Below are positions 48,628 through 59,331 of a stretch of 64,000 nt of DNA, one piece after another. The stretch spans positions 806,001 through 870,000 of the forward strand of contig NZ_CP009291.1 in NCBI RefSeq assembly GCF_000767465.1, in the 5' to 3' direction. Numbering within the stretch: position 1 is the first letter of the stretch; every line of letters starts with the position of its first letter. The position numbers and the translations under genes are program-made. Under the pieces are notes generated by a model that saw nothing but the letters and a program-made list of their open reading frames with translations, made no database searches and was not told the DNA's origin. Origin of the DNA: Novosphingobium pentaromativorans US6-1. Lineage in GTDB: Bacteria > Pseudomonadota > Alphaproteobacteria > Sphingomonadales > Sphingomonadaceae.

Positions 48628-49386
48628 ATGATCGATCCCAACAAGTCCGCCGTTCTCTATCGCATGGTGATGGAGAAGCACATCTGCCCCTTCGGGCTGA
48701 AGTCCAAGCATCTGCTCGAAAGACATGGCTACCGGATCGACGACCGATGGCTCGAGACGCGCGAGCAAACCGATGCGTTCAAGGCCCGGCATGAGGTCGA
48801 GACGACGCCGCAGACTTTTATCGCCGGGCAACGCATCGGCGGCTACCAGGAGCTGCGCAAGTTCTTCGGGGAAAAGGTCCGCGATCCCGACGAAAAGAGC
48901 TACAAGCCGGTCATCGCGATCTTTGCCACGGCCGCCGTGCTGGCACTTGCTGCGAGCTGGGCCTCGCTCGGAACGGTCCTGGCAGTCCTGCCGATGGAAT
49001 GGTTCGTTTCGATCTCGATGATGCTGCTGGCCATGCTCAAGCTGCAGGATGTCGAGCAATTCTCGACGATGTTCCTGGGCTATGACCTGCTGGCGCGGCG
49101 CTGGATCCCCTATGCCTATGCCTACCCCGTGCTCGAATGGGTGGCAGGCGCACTGATGACGGCGCACGTGCTGCCGTGGATTTCCATTCCCATCGCCCTG
49201 TTCATCGGCTCGGTTGGCGCAGCCTCGGTCTATTACGCGGTCTATGTCCAGAAGCGCGAACTCAAGTGCGCGTGCGTCGGCGGTTCGGGCAATGTCCCGC
49301 TCGGCTTCGTTTCGCTCACAGAGAACCTGTTCATGATCGGGATGGGCCTTTGGATGTTCGCAAAAGCCGTGTCTTCGGGGATCTGA
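48628..49386 (+). CDS. Glutaredoxin domain fused to MauE/DoxX-like membrane domain
   Basis: 252 aa. N-terminal glutaredoxin-like fold (residues ~1-90) with CPFG in place of CPYC and TTPQTFIAGQRIGGYQEL as the cis-Pro/GG element; then four membrane helices of MauE type (ALMTAHVLPWISIPIALFIG and neighbours). MauE proteins feed electrons to periplasmic thiols. A single Cys in the active-site motif suggests glutathione-linked monothiol chemistry at the membrane. A CACVGG near the end may be the membrane-side redox Cys pair. Confidence 0.83.
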   Translation: MIDPNKSAVLYRMVMEKHICPFGLKSKHLLERHGYRIDDRWLETREQTDAFKARHEVETTPQTFIAGQRIGGYQELRKFFGEKVRDPDEKSYKPVIAIFATAAVLALAASWASLGTVLAVLPMEWFVSISMMLLAMLKLQDVEQFSTMFLGYDLLARRWIPYAYAYPVLEWVAGALMTAHVLPWISIPIALFIGSVGAASVYYAVYVQKRELKCACVGGSGNVPLGFVSLTENLFMIGMGLWMFAKAVSSGI

Positions 49387-49417
49387 TCCCCGCCGCGGCG
49401 CCGGGAAAACCGCGCGG

Positions 49418-49942
49418 TCAGGCGCTGCAGTCGACCGTGCCGTCTGCCATGAAGGCCACCCGTTCCTGCGAATCGTGCAGGATCAGGCGGGCCGGCCAGA
49501 CATTCCCGTCCGCTCCGGTTCCCGAGTCGGGCAGCCGGACGATGTCCAGCCAGCTCGACAACCCGATGTACGTCGCGCGCGCACCGCCGGGCAGTTCCGC
49601 ACTCTGCGTCTTGGCCGCAAAGCGCTTGAGATCGCCCTTGATGCGCAGGAAACCGTCGACGCTGTCACCGAAGAAGATCGGATCCGGCCTGTCGCCAGCG
49701 CTGCCTGCGCTCCCGACTTTCTCAGTCTTGCGGAAGAAACAGCCCGGTCGATCGAGGCCATAGCGATCGATATCGACCGAGGTAATCGCATCGGGAACGA
49801 TGGGCTTGAACGGCTCGCGGCTCATGCGCTCGACCATGGCGATGTCCTTGGCGTCCTGCGCGGCTTCCTCTTGTGGATCCTTCTCCTCGCAACCGGCGAG
49901 GAGCGAGAGGAAAACCAGAACAGCCAATGTCTTGCGCATCAT
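49418..49942 (-). CDS. Hypothetical lipoprotein downstream of mutL
   Basis: 174 aa. Lipoprotein signal with lipobox LLAGC (Cys about residue 18), an acidic helix (EEKDPQEEAAQDAKD), then a globular region with Cys at RPGCFF and at the end (VDCSA) that could form a disulfide. I do not recognise the family. ATG 49942 overlaps the mutL stop (ATGA); the adjacent ATG at 49939 is also possible. Periplasmic, anchored; role unknown. Confidence 0.75.
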   Translation of the reverse strand: MMRKTLAVLVFLSLLAGCEEKDPQEEAAQDAKDIAMVERMSREPFKPIVPDAITSVDIDRYGLDRPGCFFRKTEKVGSAGSAGDRPDPIFFGDSVDGFLRIKGDLKRFAAKTQSAELPGGARATYIGLSSWLDIVRLPDSGTGADGNVWPARLILHDSQERVAFMADGTVDCSA

Positions 49943-51762
49943 TTTCGTCCGAACAGCTTCTCGATATCCTGATGAGCAAGCTTAACCCACGTAGGGCGTC
50001 CATGGTTGCATTGGCCCGAGCGCGGCGTGCGTTCCATCTCGCGCAGCAGGGCGTTCATTTCCGCGACCGTCAGCGAACGGCCCGCGCGGACCGAACCGTG
50101 GCAGGCCATCGTCGCCAGCACGAGATCGAGCTTTTCGCCCAGCAGCAGCGCATCGCCGTTCTTTGCAAGGTCGTCGGCCAGATCGCGCAGCAGGCCCTGG
50201 ACGTCGGTCTTGCCAAGCACCGAGGGGACTGCGCGCACCAGCATGGCCGCCGGGCCGAATCGCTCCAGCACAAGGCCGAAGCGGGCCATGTCGTCGATCC
50301 TGTCCTCCAGCGCATCGCAGGCGACTTCTTCCAGTTCGACGACTTCGGGAAGCAACAGCGCCTGGCTGCGCACCATGGCATCCTCCGCCCCTGCCGCCTT
50401 GAGCCGCTCCAGCACCAGTCGTTCATGCGCGGCGTGCTGGTCGACGATGACCAGCCCGTCTTGCGCCTCGGCCACGATGTAGGTCCCGGAAACTTGTCCG
50501 CGTGCCACGCCGAGCGGATAGTGCAGCGCCTCGTCGGGCTCATCGCCGGCCTGCTCGGCGCGGGCGGCAGGCGGTGCCATGACCTCGGCCTCGTAGGATT
50601 TCCAGGCCGTGCCCGCCTCGGACAGGCGCGATCCGGAAAAGCCGGTGCGCGGCGCGGAATATTGCCGGGCAAAGAGCGAGCCGAGAGCGGGAGCCGGCTC
50701 CGGAACTACGGGTGCGGCCGGCTCGACCTGCCAGTTGCCCATTGCCGATGCCGATGGCGGCTGCGCGCTCTTTTGTCCCGCCCCCTCAAGCGCATGGCGC
50801 AGGGCCCCCACGAGGAAACCGCGCACGAAGGCGGGATCACGAAAACGCACTTCGGTCTTGGCGGGATGGACGTTGACGTCGACCTCCTCGGGCGGAATCT
50901 CGAGGAACAGGGCGAGTACCGCGTGACGGTCGCGCGCCAGCATGTCCGAATAGGCGCCGCGTACCGCGCCGACCAGCAGGCGGTCCTTCACCGGCCTGCC
51001 ATTGACGAAAAGGTACTGGTGATCGGCAACGCCGCGATTGAAGGTGGGCAGCCCGGCGACCCCGGTAAGCCTGGCGGTTCCGCGCTCGGCCTCGATCACC
51101 ACGCCGTCATCGGCCAGTTCACGGGCGACCAGGCGGGCGACGCGCGAAGCCAGTTCCTCGCGAGGCTGCACCGCGACCACGCGCCTGCCGTCATGCTCCA
51201 TCACGAAGCCGACATCTGGCCGGGCCATCGCCAGGCGGCGCACGACGTCCTGACAGGCGGCATATTCCGAACGCGGGGTGCGCAGGAACTTGCGGCGCGC
51301 GGGAACCTTGCCGAAGAGGTTTTCCACCCTGATCCGGGTACCGGGCGGCAGCGCGGCCGGGCCGTCGGCGGCGACTTCGCCGTGATCGACGATTCGCTTC
51401 CAGCCCTCGGCGGCGTCGCGCGGGCGACTCTCTATCGTCAGCCGGGCAACCGATCCGATCGAGGGAAGCGCCTCGCCGCGAAATCCCAGAGTCGAAACCT
51501 GCTCGATATGCTCGTCCGGCAATTTCGAGGTCGCGTGGCGTTCGAGCGCCAGGGCGATTTCGTCGGGCCGCATCCCGCAGCCGTCATCGGTGACTTCGAT
51601 CATGTCGAGCCCGCCCGACGCGATCCGCACGGTCACCTGACTGGCCCCGGCATCTATAGCATTTTCAACGAGTTCCTTGAGCGCAGAGGCCGGTCGTTCG
51701 ACAACTTCACCCGCCGCAATCCGGTTGACGAGATGTTCGGGCAGGCGGCGAATTGTGGGCAT
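49939..51762 (-). CDS. mutL: DNA mismatch repair protein MutL, endonuclease type
   Basis: 607 aa. N-terminal GHKL ATPase (ELVENAIDAGASQVTVRI, DDGCGM, LGFRGEALPSIG), a variable linker, and a C-terminal domain that holds DQHAAHERLVLE, an exact fit to the endonuclease motif DQHAx2Ex4E, and CNHGRPTW near the end (the CPHGRP-type zinc motif). These mark a nicking-competent MutL, as in bacteria without the Dam/MutH system. It is divergent from mreB; the lipoprotein gene follows in a 4-base overlap. Confidence 0.97.
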   Translation of the reverse strand: MPTIRRLPEHLVNRIAAGEVVERPASALKELVENAIDAGASQVTVRIASGGLDMIEVTDDGCGMRPDEIALALERHATSKLPDEHIEQVSTLGFRGEALPSIGSVARLTIESRPRDAAEGWKRIVDHGEVAADGPAALPPGTRIRVENLFGKVPARRKFLRTPRSEYAACQDVVRRLAMARPDVGFVMEHDGRRVVAVQPREELASRVARLVARELADDGVVIEAERGTARLTGVAGLPTFNRGVADHQYLFVNGRPVKDRLLVGAVRGAYSDMLARDRHAVLALFLEIPPEEVDVNVHPAKTEVRFRDPAFVRGFLVGALRHALEGAGQKSAQPPSASAMGNWQVEPAAPVVPEPAPALGSLFARQYSAPRTGFSGSRLSEAGTAWKSYEAEVMAPPAARAEQAGDEPDEALHYPLGVARGQVSGTYIVAEAQDGLVIVDQHAAHERLVLERLKAAGAEDAMVRSQALLLPEVVELEEVACDALEDRIDDMARFGLVLERFGPAAMLVRAVPSVLGKTDVQGLLRDLADDLAKNGDALLLGEKLDLVLATMACHGSVRAGRSLTVAEMNALLREMERTPRSGQCNHGRPTWVKLAHQDIEKLFGRK

Positions 51763-51811
51763 GGGCCATTTCTAGCGGTGAAACGCCGTCAATTCGAGAC
51801 GGACGCCCAAA

Positions 51812-51856
51812 GAATCCCACTACAATTCGACACAAAATTTTGGCGTTTCCCGAATC
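51812..51856. promoter_or_regulatory. Two GANTC sites in the mutL-mreB gap
   Basis: GAATC at 51812-51816 and 51852-51856, 40 bases apart, in the 185-base divergent gap. GANTC is the CcrM methylation site whose hemimethylated state lets GcrA control cell-cycle genes in alphaproteobacteria. Two sites in this space could arise by chance. Confidence 0.3.
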
Positions 51857-51944
51857 GATGGGTTAAGGGACCACCTTCCATGCCAACAAGCCTGTCATCC
51901 GATCCCAGCAGTGATCGACAAATGACTGGAAAAACGACGGATAA

Positions 51945-52994
<1,050 letters not shown>

Positions 52995-53058
52995 TCTGTC
53001 GCAAGCGGGCGGCCCCGGCGCACGATGCGGGGCCGTTCGATGAAGGAGTGCAAGGCGC

Positions 53059-53946
53059 ATGGCGCCGCCAGCAAACCGGCGCTCCGGCTTTTCCCGCAGA
53101 GCGCAATACTCGACGTTCCTCAGCTACATCGCAGGTGCGATCGGCGCCGTGGTGGGATTGGGACTCGTCGTCATCTCCATCGCCAATCCCGGCGCTTTCT
53201 CGGGCCTGCGCGGTGCGGCTGCAGACGTCACCGAACCGGCGGCGAAGGCAACGGCTGCGGGACGCACGGTATCGAAGACCGTCTTCAGCGATATTGCCGG
53301 CTTCTTCAAGTTCGGCAGTGAGCATGCTCGTCTCGAACGCGAGCTGGCCGAGGCCAAGGTGCGCCTTGTCGAGGCCGATGCCATCCGCGCCGAGAACAGG
53401 CGCCTCAAGCAGCTGCTGGACCTGACGCGATCGGACGAAGGCGCGGTCGCCACCGCGCGCCTGACCAGTTCGACCAGCGGCAGCACGCGGCGCTATGCCA
53501 CGCTCGATGCCGGACGCGACAAGGGCCTGACCAAGGGCATGCCGATCCGCTCGAAGCTGGGCCTCGTCGGGCGCATCCTCGAAGTCGGCGCTTCGACCTC
53601 GCGGGTCCTGCTCATCACCGATACCGAGAGCCTCGTGCCGGTCCGCCGCTCTACCGACGGCGTTCCCGCCTTTGCGCAGGGCAACGGCGACGGCACCTTG
53701 CGCATCCGCCTGATCAACCTTGGCATCAACCCGCTCAAAAAGGGCGATGTCATGGTCACATCGGGCTCTGGCGGCCTCTATCGCCCGGGCACGCCGATGG
53801 CGATCCTGACAGAGATCGTGCGTGACGGCGCGGTCGCGCGCGTGCTCAGCAATCCGTCGGACACGGACTACGTCATGGTCGAGAAGGTCTGGACGCCCAA
53901 GCCTCCGCCCCCGGCCCGGGAAAACAGCGAGACGTTCGCCGAATGA
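53059..53946 (+). CDS. mreC: Rod shape-determining protein MreC
   Basis: 295 aa bitopic protein linking MreB to PBP2. One membrane helix (about residues 20-45, YIAGAIGAVVGLGLVVISI), a periplasmic coiled coil (about residues 90-120, ERELAEAKVRLVEADAI), then the double beta-barrel core (TSSTSGSTRRYATLDAGRDKG, GLVGRILEVGASTSRVLLITD). The Pro-rich tail ends just before the overlap with mreD (ATGA). Confidence 0.96.
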   Translation: MAPPANRRSGFSRRAQYSTFLSYIAGAIGAVVGLGLVVISIANPGAFSGLRGAAADVTEPAAKATAAGRTVSKTVFSDIAGFFKFGSEHARLERELAEAKVRLVEADAIRAENRRLKQLLDLTRSDEGAVATARLTSSTSGSTRRYATLDAGRDKGLTKGMPIRSKLGLVGRILEVGASTSRVLLITDTESLVPVRRSTDGVPAFAQGNGDGTLRIRLINLGINPLKKGDVMVTSGSGGLYRPGTPMAILTEIVRDGAVARVLSNPSDTDYVMVEKVWTPKPPPPARENSETFAE

Positions 53947-54488
53947 TGGGACCGCGACGCAGCGCTGCGACCGGTCCGCGAATCAATCGCGCTCCCTCGC
54001 CCCTGGTGGCGCTGACCCTGCCCTGGATCTCGATCATGCTGGCATCGGTGGTGCCGGGCTGGGCGATGATCGCCTCGGCGCCGGTCCTGCCACCGCTCGG
54101 CTTCCTGTTCTTCATTTCCTGGCAGCAGCTGCGACCCGGCCTGCTCCCGATCTGGGCCGGCCTGCCGCTCGGCCTGTTCGACGACCTGTTCTCGGGCCAG
54201 CCCTTCGGCTCGGCCGTACTGCTCTGGTCGCTTTCGGCCATCGTCCTCGAAGTGATCGAAACCCGGCTGCCCTGGCGCAATTTTGTGACCGAGTGGCTGG
54301 TAGCGATCGGGCTGATCGTCGCCTATATCGTACTCAGCCTCGCCCTCGTGAACATCGCCGGCGCCGCTGCCCCGATTCATGTTATTGTGCCGCAGATCGT
54401 GATTTCAGTGCTCTCATACCCGCTCGTCGGACTTATCGTTGCGAAGATCGACCGGATCCGGCTTACGCCGTTGATGGTCCTCAAATGA
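53943..54488 (+). CDS. mreD: Rod shape-determining protein MreD
   Basis: 181 aa, small integral protein with about five membrane helices (LTLPWISIMLASVVPG through VISVLSYPLVGLIVAKIDRI). Low sequence conservation is normal for MreD; identity rests on size, topology and position between mreC and mrdA. Starts in a 4-base overlap with mreC and ends in a 4-base overlap with mrdA, so all are translationally coupled. Confidence 0.9.
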   Translation: MMGPRRSAATGPRINRAPSPLVALTLPWISIMLASVVPGWAMIASAPVLPPLGFLFFISWQQLRPGLLPIWAGLPLGLFDDLFSGQPFGSAVLLWSLSAIVLEVIETRLPWRNFVTEWLVAIGLIVAYIVLSLALVNIAGAAAPIHVIVPQIVISVLSYPLVGLIVAKIDRIRLTPLMVLK

Positions 54489-56596
54489 AGTTCAAATTCA
54501 AGTTCAACTTCAAGCGCCATGTCAGCATGGCCACCTTGCGCAACAGCTTCGACCGCCGCACCGTGGTTCTCGGCACTGTGCAGGGCGGCATCGGCGTATT
54601 GCTGGCCGCGCGCATGAGCTATCTCGCGGTAGCGCAGAACGAGAAGTACAAGCTCGAAGCTGAGAGCAATCGCGTAAACCTGTCGCTGATCCCGCCGCGG
54701 CGCGGCTGGATCCTCGATCGCCGTGGGACCCCGCTTGCCTCGAACCGCGCCGACTTTCGCGTCGACGTCATTCCCGAGCGCATGCAGGACAGCGCACGCA
54801 CCATCGCACAGCTGGGCAAGCTCCTCGAGCTGTCACCCGTCGACATGCAGGACCTCGAGGACAAGCTCGACAAGGCGCGCGGCTTCGCGCCGGTCGAAGT
54901 CGCCTCCAACCTCGACTGGGAGCGCTTTGCCGCGGTCAGCGTCAGGCTGCCCGACCTGCCCGGCGTCGTCACCCAGCGCGGCTACTCGCGCGACTATCCG
55001 ACCGGACCGTCGGTAGGCCACCTCGTCGGCTATGTCGGCGCGGCCTCGGCCGAGGAGTACGAGAAGGACCACGATCCCATCCTGATCACGCCGGGCTACA
55101 AGGTCGGCAAGGACGGGCTGGAAAAGATCTTCGAGCACGAATTGCGCGGCAAGCCCGGTGCCCGCCGCGTCGAGGTGACGGCCTCGGGCCGGATTGTACG
55201 CGATCTCGACACGCGCGAGGACGTGCCCGGCAAGACGATCAAGCTAACCATCGACAGCGGATTGCAGGACTACGCGGCGCGGCGCATCGGCGTGGAATCG
55301 GGCGCCGTGGTAGTAATGGACTGCCACTCGGGCGACGTTCTCGCGATGGCCTCGATGCCCAGCTTCGACCCGAACAGCTTCTCGGACGGAATCGGCCGCC
55401 TGGAATGGAAGATGCTGGCGGACGACGATCATGTTCCGCTGCGCAACAAGGTCCTGCGCGGTCTTTATCCACCCGGTTCGACGGTAAAGCCGATGGTGGC
55501 GCTCTCCTTCATGGAAGCCGGGCTCGATCCTGAGGAAAGCGTCTTCTGCAGCGGCGGCCTGAGGGTGGGCAATCGCGTGTTCCACTGCTGGAACCGGCGC
55601 GGCCACGGCCAGGTCAACATGGCCAAGGGCATCTACCAGAGCTGCGACGTCTATTTCTATCACTTCGCCCAGCGTATCGGGATGGATCCGATTGCAGCGA
55701 TGGCGCGCAGGCTGGGTCTGGGCCAGGAGTTCGACCTGCCGGTAGTGGGGCAGTCCTACGGCACCGTCCCGGACCCGAGCTGGAAGCTGAAGAAGTACGG
55801 CAAGGAATGGCAGACCTTCGACACGGTCAATGCCACGATCGGTCAGGGATACTTCCTCGTGAACCCCTTGCAGCAGGCGGTCATGGCCTCGCGCATAGCC
55901 AGCGGCAAGGTCCTTATGCCGCGCCTGCTCTACGGCCACGAGAACGAACGCGTTCCCTCTCTCGGCATTCCCCAGGAGCACATCGACTTCGTGCACCAGG
56001 CCATGTCGGACGTCGTCAATGGACCGGGCACCGCGCACCGCGCCGCCCTGCCCATCGATGACGTCAAGCTCGCAGGCAAGACCGGCACCGCGCAAGTGGT
56101 CGGCCTCAACGTCAGCAGCGGCAAGAGCGGCCCTTGGAAGTACCGCGACCATGGCCACTTCATCTGCTTCGCGCCCTTCGACAACCCGCGCTATGCCTGC
56201 GCGGTCGTGATAGAGCACGGCGGCGGTTCGGGCGCGGCCTATCCTGTCGCGCGCGATGTCATGACCTACTTGTGGGATCCCGATCTCGCGCTCGAAAAGC
56301 TGCACGCATTCGAGAAGGAATGGGGCGGCACTGCCAAGGAGCGGCTCGATGCGCGCTACCAGTCCTACGTCGCCCAGTACGGCGTGACCGCGCCCAAGGT
56401 GTCGGCCGATGAGGAAAGCCGCAAAGTCCGCGAATCGGAAGAAGACCAGAATGAGAGCCAGCCCATAGTGCGCGAGGCGCAGTCGCCGCGCCCCGAACCG
56501 GTGGCAACCGGCAGCGCCGAGGCCGGCGCCGCCGAAAATCCCGGCCCGCGAGCGAATTCCGACAGCCGCACGAATACGAACGGGGGGACGCAATGA
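54485..56596 (+). CDS. mrdA: Penicillin-binding protein 2 (elongation transpeptidase)
   Basis: Cross-links peptidoglycan during side-wall growth. 703 aa: basic N-terminus (MKFKFKFNFKRH), one membrane helix, pedestal domain, transpeptidase domain with active Ser332 in PPGSTVKP (SxxK), SCD (SxN-type) in YQSCDVYF, and KTG at 532-534. The C-terminal ~90 residues beyond the catalytic domain are disordered and rich in Glu, Pro and Ala. ATG 54485 overlaps the mreD stop; the frame is open upstream only across mreD. Confidence 0.96.
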   Translation: MKFKFKFNFKRHVSMATLRNSFDRRTVVLGTVQGGIGVLLAARMSYLAVAQNEKYKLEAESNRVNLSLIPPRRGWILDRRGTPLASNRADFRVDVIPERMQDSARTIAQLGKLLELSPVDMQDLEDKLDKARGFAPVEVASNLDWERFAAVSVRLPDLPGVVTQRGYSRDYPTGPSVGHLVGYVGAASAEEYEKDHDPILITPGYKVGKDGLEKIFEHELRGKPGARRVEVTASGRIVRDLDTREDVPGKTIKLTIDSGLQDYAARRIGVESGAVVVMDCHSGDVLAMASMPSFDPNSFSDGIGRLEWKMLADDDHVPLRNKVLRGLYPPGSTVKPMVALSFMEAGLDPEESVFCSGGLRVGNRVFHCWNRRGHGQVNMAKGIYQSCDVYFYHFAQRIGMDPIAAMARRLGLGQEFDLPVVGQSYGTVPDPSWKLKKYGKEWQTFDTVNATIGQGYFLVNPLQQAVMASRIASGKVLMPRLLYGHENERVPSLGIPQEHIDFVHQAMSDVVNGPGTAHRAALPIDDVKLAGKTGTAQVVGLNVSSGKSGPWKYRDHGHFICFAPFDNPRYACAVVIEHGGGSGAAYPVARDVMTYLWDPDLALEKLHAFEKEWGGTAKERLDARYQSYVAQYGVTAPKVSADEESRKVRESEEDQNESQPIVREAQSPRPEPVATGSAEAGAAENPGPRANSDSRTNTNGGTQ

Positions 56597-57705
56597 ACCG
56601 TTCCGTCGTCCCCGACGCGGTCGCGCGCCAGCCCTGGCAGATGCTCATCCCGCTCTTCGCTCTCGTCTGTCTGGGCGGGGCGGTGCTTTACTCCGCGGCC
56701 GGCGGACACCTGCAGCCCTATGCCCTGAGCCACGTGATCCGGTTTCTCGTGTTCCTGGTCATGGCGATCGTGATCTCGCGCTTCAGCCGCAACCTGTTCC
56801 GGCAGGCGGCCTATCCGATTTACGGCGGCATCATCGTGCTGCTGGTGCTGGTGGAGACAATCGGGGCCATGGGCGGCGGTAGCCAGCGCTGGCTGAATCT
56901 GGGTTTCATGACGCTGCAACCCTCCGAACTGATGAAGCCCGCGATCGTGCTGGTCCTCGCCAAGTTCTACGAGTCGCTTCCCGCCTCGATGATCGGAAGC
57001 TGGCGCGGCCTCGTGCCTGCGGGGGTGTTGATCGGCATTCCGGCCTTTCTGGTGATCCTGCAGCCCGACCTGGGCACCGCACTGGCAATCTGCTTTGGCG
57101 GCGCGATCATCATGTTCCTGGCCGGCCTGCCCTTGTGGTGGTTCGTGAGCGCCGGCGTGGCGGTCATGATCACCATTCCCATCGCGTTCTTCACGCTGCT
57201 GCACGGCTACCAGCGCAACCGCGTGCTGACCTTCCTCAATCCCGAGGAAGATCCGCTGGGGACGGGCTATCACATCACCCAGTCCAAGATCGCCATCGGA
57301 TCGGGCGGCATCTTCGGCAAGGGCTTCGGCAACGGTTCGCAAAGCCACCTGCAGTACCTGCCCGAGCCCCATACCGACTTCGTCTTCGCCACCATGGCCG
57401 AGGAATGGGGCATGATCGGCGGCTTCTTCGTGATCGCCGTCTTCGGCATCGTGCTGTTCTGGAGCCTGTCGGTCGCGCGCAGGTCGCCCGACCGGTTCGC
57501 CAGCCTGCTGGCGGCAGGCATGACGGCCACCGTATTCTTCTACGTCGCGATCAACCTGATGATGGTCATGGGGCTCGCCCCGGTCGTTGGCATTCCGCTA
57601 CCCTTCATGAGCCATGGCGGCACGTCGATGCTGACGAACATGATCTGCATCGGCTCGATAATGGCGGTAAACCGCTGGAATCAGAAGCCGGGATCTTTCT
57701 CCTGA
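56593..57705 (+). CDS. mrdB: Peptidoglycan glycosyltransferase RodA (MrdB)
   Basis: SEDS-family enzyme polymerising lipid II with PBP2. 370 aa with around ten membrane helices; SEDS hallmarks GSQRWLNLGFMTLQPSEL, a catalytic-type Asp/Glu region near PEEDPLGTGYHITQSKIAIGSGG (in parts), and GIPLPFMSHGGTSML. Starts in a 4-base overlap with mrdA and completes the operon. Followed by tRNA-Lys about 100 bases later. Confidence 0.96.
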   Translation: MNRSVVPDAVARQPWQMLIPLFALVCLGGAVLYSAAGGHLQPYALSHVIRFLVFLVMAIVISRFSRNLFRQAAYPIYGGIIVLLVLVETIGAMGGGSQRWLNLGFMTLQPSELMKPAIVLVLAKFYESLPASMIGSWRGLVPAGVLIGIPAFLVILQPDLGTALAICFGGAIIMFLAGLPLWWFVSAGVAVMITIPIAFFTLLHGYQRNRVLTFLNPEEDPLGTGYHITQSKIAIGSGGIFGKGFGNGSQSHLQYLPEPHTDFVFATMAEEWGMIGGFFVIAVFGIVLFWSLSVARRSPDRFASLLAAGMTATVFFYVAINLMMVMGLAPVVGIPLPFMSHGGTSMLTNMICIGSIMAVNRWNQKPGSFS

Positions 57706-57806
57706 AATTGTTGAAAGTTTCCTCTTCTCATCCGCGAAACAGACGTTATACGGGCCGCTCCGCCGCCGAATCGGCGGGGCCGCAAGGCCCTCAAGGCAGG
57801 TAGCGT

Positions 57807-57882
<76 letters not shown>

Positions 57883-57947
57883 ATTTCTCCATATATTTCA
57901 ACGTATTAAATGGCCCTTGGGCCAACCGGATTTCCGCTCGCAGATCG

Positions 57948-57968
57948 CTAGGTAGCTCTCTAGGTAGC
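57948..57968 (+). repeat. Short tandem repeat after tRNA-Lys
   Basis: CTAGGTAGC twice, 12 bases apart, within a 178-base stretch between the tRNA and the LysR remnant that has no other recognisable content. Confidence 0.4.
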
Positions 57969-58060
57969 AGCGGATCCGGCGACGGTTGATCAAGGTATTG
58001 CGACGAAAAGCTGGCTCCAGCGTGTGCTCGAGCCTGTCTTGCTCTATCAACACCTAGGGT

Positions 58061-58809
58061 TCAGTGACCCGGATTGAGAATCGCGGCGTTTTTCCGCAGT
58101 GCTTCGACAACTGTATCGGTCACTGCCCGCACTCTCGGCATGTGGCGCATGTCCACATGCACACCTATCCAGATGTCTCGAACAAGGTCAGGTCTGTCGG
58201 GTACAGGCGAATTAGCCCGGGCTCCCCATCGGCACGATAGCGGGCGAGCGCCGCAACCCCGGCCCCTGCAAGAGTCGCGTGAACCTGCACTTCGCGGCTG
58301 TTGGAGCGAAAACCGATAAGCGCATCGGGGAAGGCATCCCGCAGCCATTTGGCCTCCGGCAAATGCGCCTGATCGTCGAGCACCGTTACGAGGCGGGCTT
58401 GCCCCTCCTCAATGGGCCGGGCCATATCCGGGGCTGAGTACAGTCCCATGGCGAGCGCGCCGACGCGTCGGGCTACCACCTCGTTCCCCTCGAAGCGAGA
58501 CATGCGCAGCGCGATATCGGCCTCCCGCTTGGACAGGCTGAGCGAACGCGTGTCGGGAACCAGTTCGACAACGATGCCCGGATGCTTGGCTTGCAGGGCA
58601 ACGAGCGCCGGGGTGACGATCCGCGCTGCAAGCGTGTCGACCGTGGTCAGCCTGACTAGGCCTTCGAGCGCCACGTCCTTGCCGGTGATGGTGCGTTCGG
58701 CGGCCAGGACCTCTGCTTCCACGCGTTCGGCGTTGCCCAGCACAGTCTCTCCAAGGGGAGTCAACGCATAGCCACCGGGCAGGCGCTGCAGCAACCGCGC
58801 ACCCGTCCG
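58061..58809 (-). pseudogene. LysR-type regulator remnant, truncated and frameshifted
   Basis: Reads as the later part of a LysR regulator: end of the helix-turn-helix (RTGARLLQRLPGGYALTPLGE), then the ligand domain (LEGLVRLTTVDTLAARIVTPALVAL in parts). The first ~40 residues are gone because an IS3 element begins at 58810. A second lesion near 58185-58196 shifts the frame: one reading stops after LYPT, while the correct C-terminus (DLVRDIWIGVHVDMRHMPRVRAV) continues in another frame to 58061. Non-functional on both counts. Confidence 0.85.
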
Positions 58810-58848
58810 TGACTTGACCGGCCCCCACCGAGTGGTCCGCTGGGATTG

Positions 58849-59189
58849 TTAGTGCATTGACGCGTCCATCGCCAGTGTTGGCCGCAGGTGGAGCGAAGCG
58901 GAACCGGCGGGCGACACTGGCGATGGAACGGCCTCCGGCGCCGGTGGTCGATATCCCAGCGAGCTGTGCGGCCGGACGGTGTTGTAATGCCGCCGCCAAG
59001 CCTCGATCAGGATCCGGGCCTCCGCGAGCGAGTAGAAGATCTCGCCGTTGAGCAGCTCATCGCGCAGGGATCCGTTGAAGCTTTCACAATAGCCATTCTC
59101 CCATGGCGATCCGGGCGTGATATACAGCGTCTTCACGCCGATCTGGGCGAGCCATTGCTGCACCGCCGTCGCGATAAACTCCGGGCCGT
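58849..59189 (-). pseudogene. IS3 transposase OrfB, C-terminal fragment
   Basis: About 113 codons of the DDE transposase after the second Asp: [37 protein letters not shown] (contains the catalytic Glu), [16 protein letters not shown], and the C-terminal [15 protein letters not shown] typical of IS3 OrfB. The frame stays open to 59322, but the sequence beyond 59189 belongs to the inserted IS110 element. Confidence 0.88.
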
Positions 59190-59224
59190 AGCACATTGGG
59201 AAGCTGCCCCTCAAAGGCAGCGTT

Positions 59225-59331
59225 CGCCGTGATGGAGACAAGGGCGCGTAGCGCCCGCAGGCTTCATCACGGCGGCCATGACCGGCCAGCGGGTCTCTAA
59301 AGTGAAGTTGTCGACTCAACACTTTGGAGAC
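59225..59331 (+). ncRNA. Folded 5' noncoding region of the IS110 element, candidate guide RNA
   Basis: Two strong stem-loops precede the transposase. Stem 1: CGCCGTGATG / CATCACGGCG (59225-59234, 59265-59274) with an inner GGGCGC-gta-GCGCCC hairpin. Stem 2: 59293-59331, GTCTC and AAAGT and GTTG pairing with CAAC, ACTTT and GAGAC around the loop TCGACT. The GGAGA ribosome site of the transposase lies in the 3' arm of stem 2. IS110-family elements encode bridge/seek RNAs in a noncoding end; whether this is it or only a translational control fold is open. Confidence 0.45.

Noticed and set aside
59190..59322. Extension of the IS3 transposase fragment to 59322
   Set aside because: Residues after the GPEF start are not transposase-like and lie within the IS110 left end.
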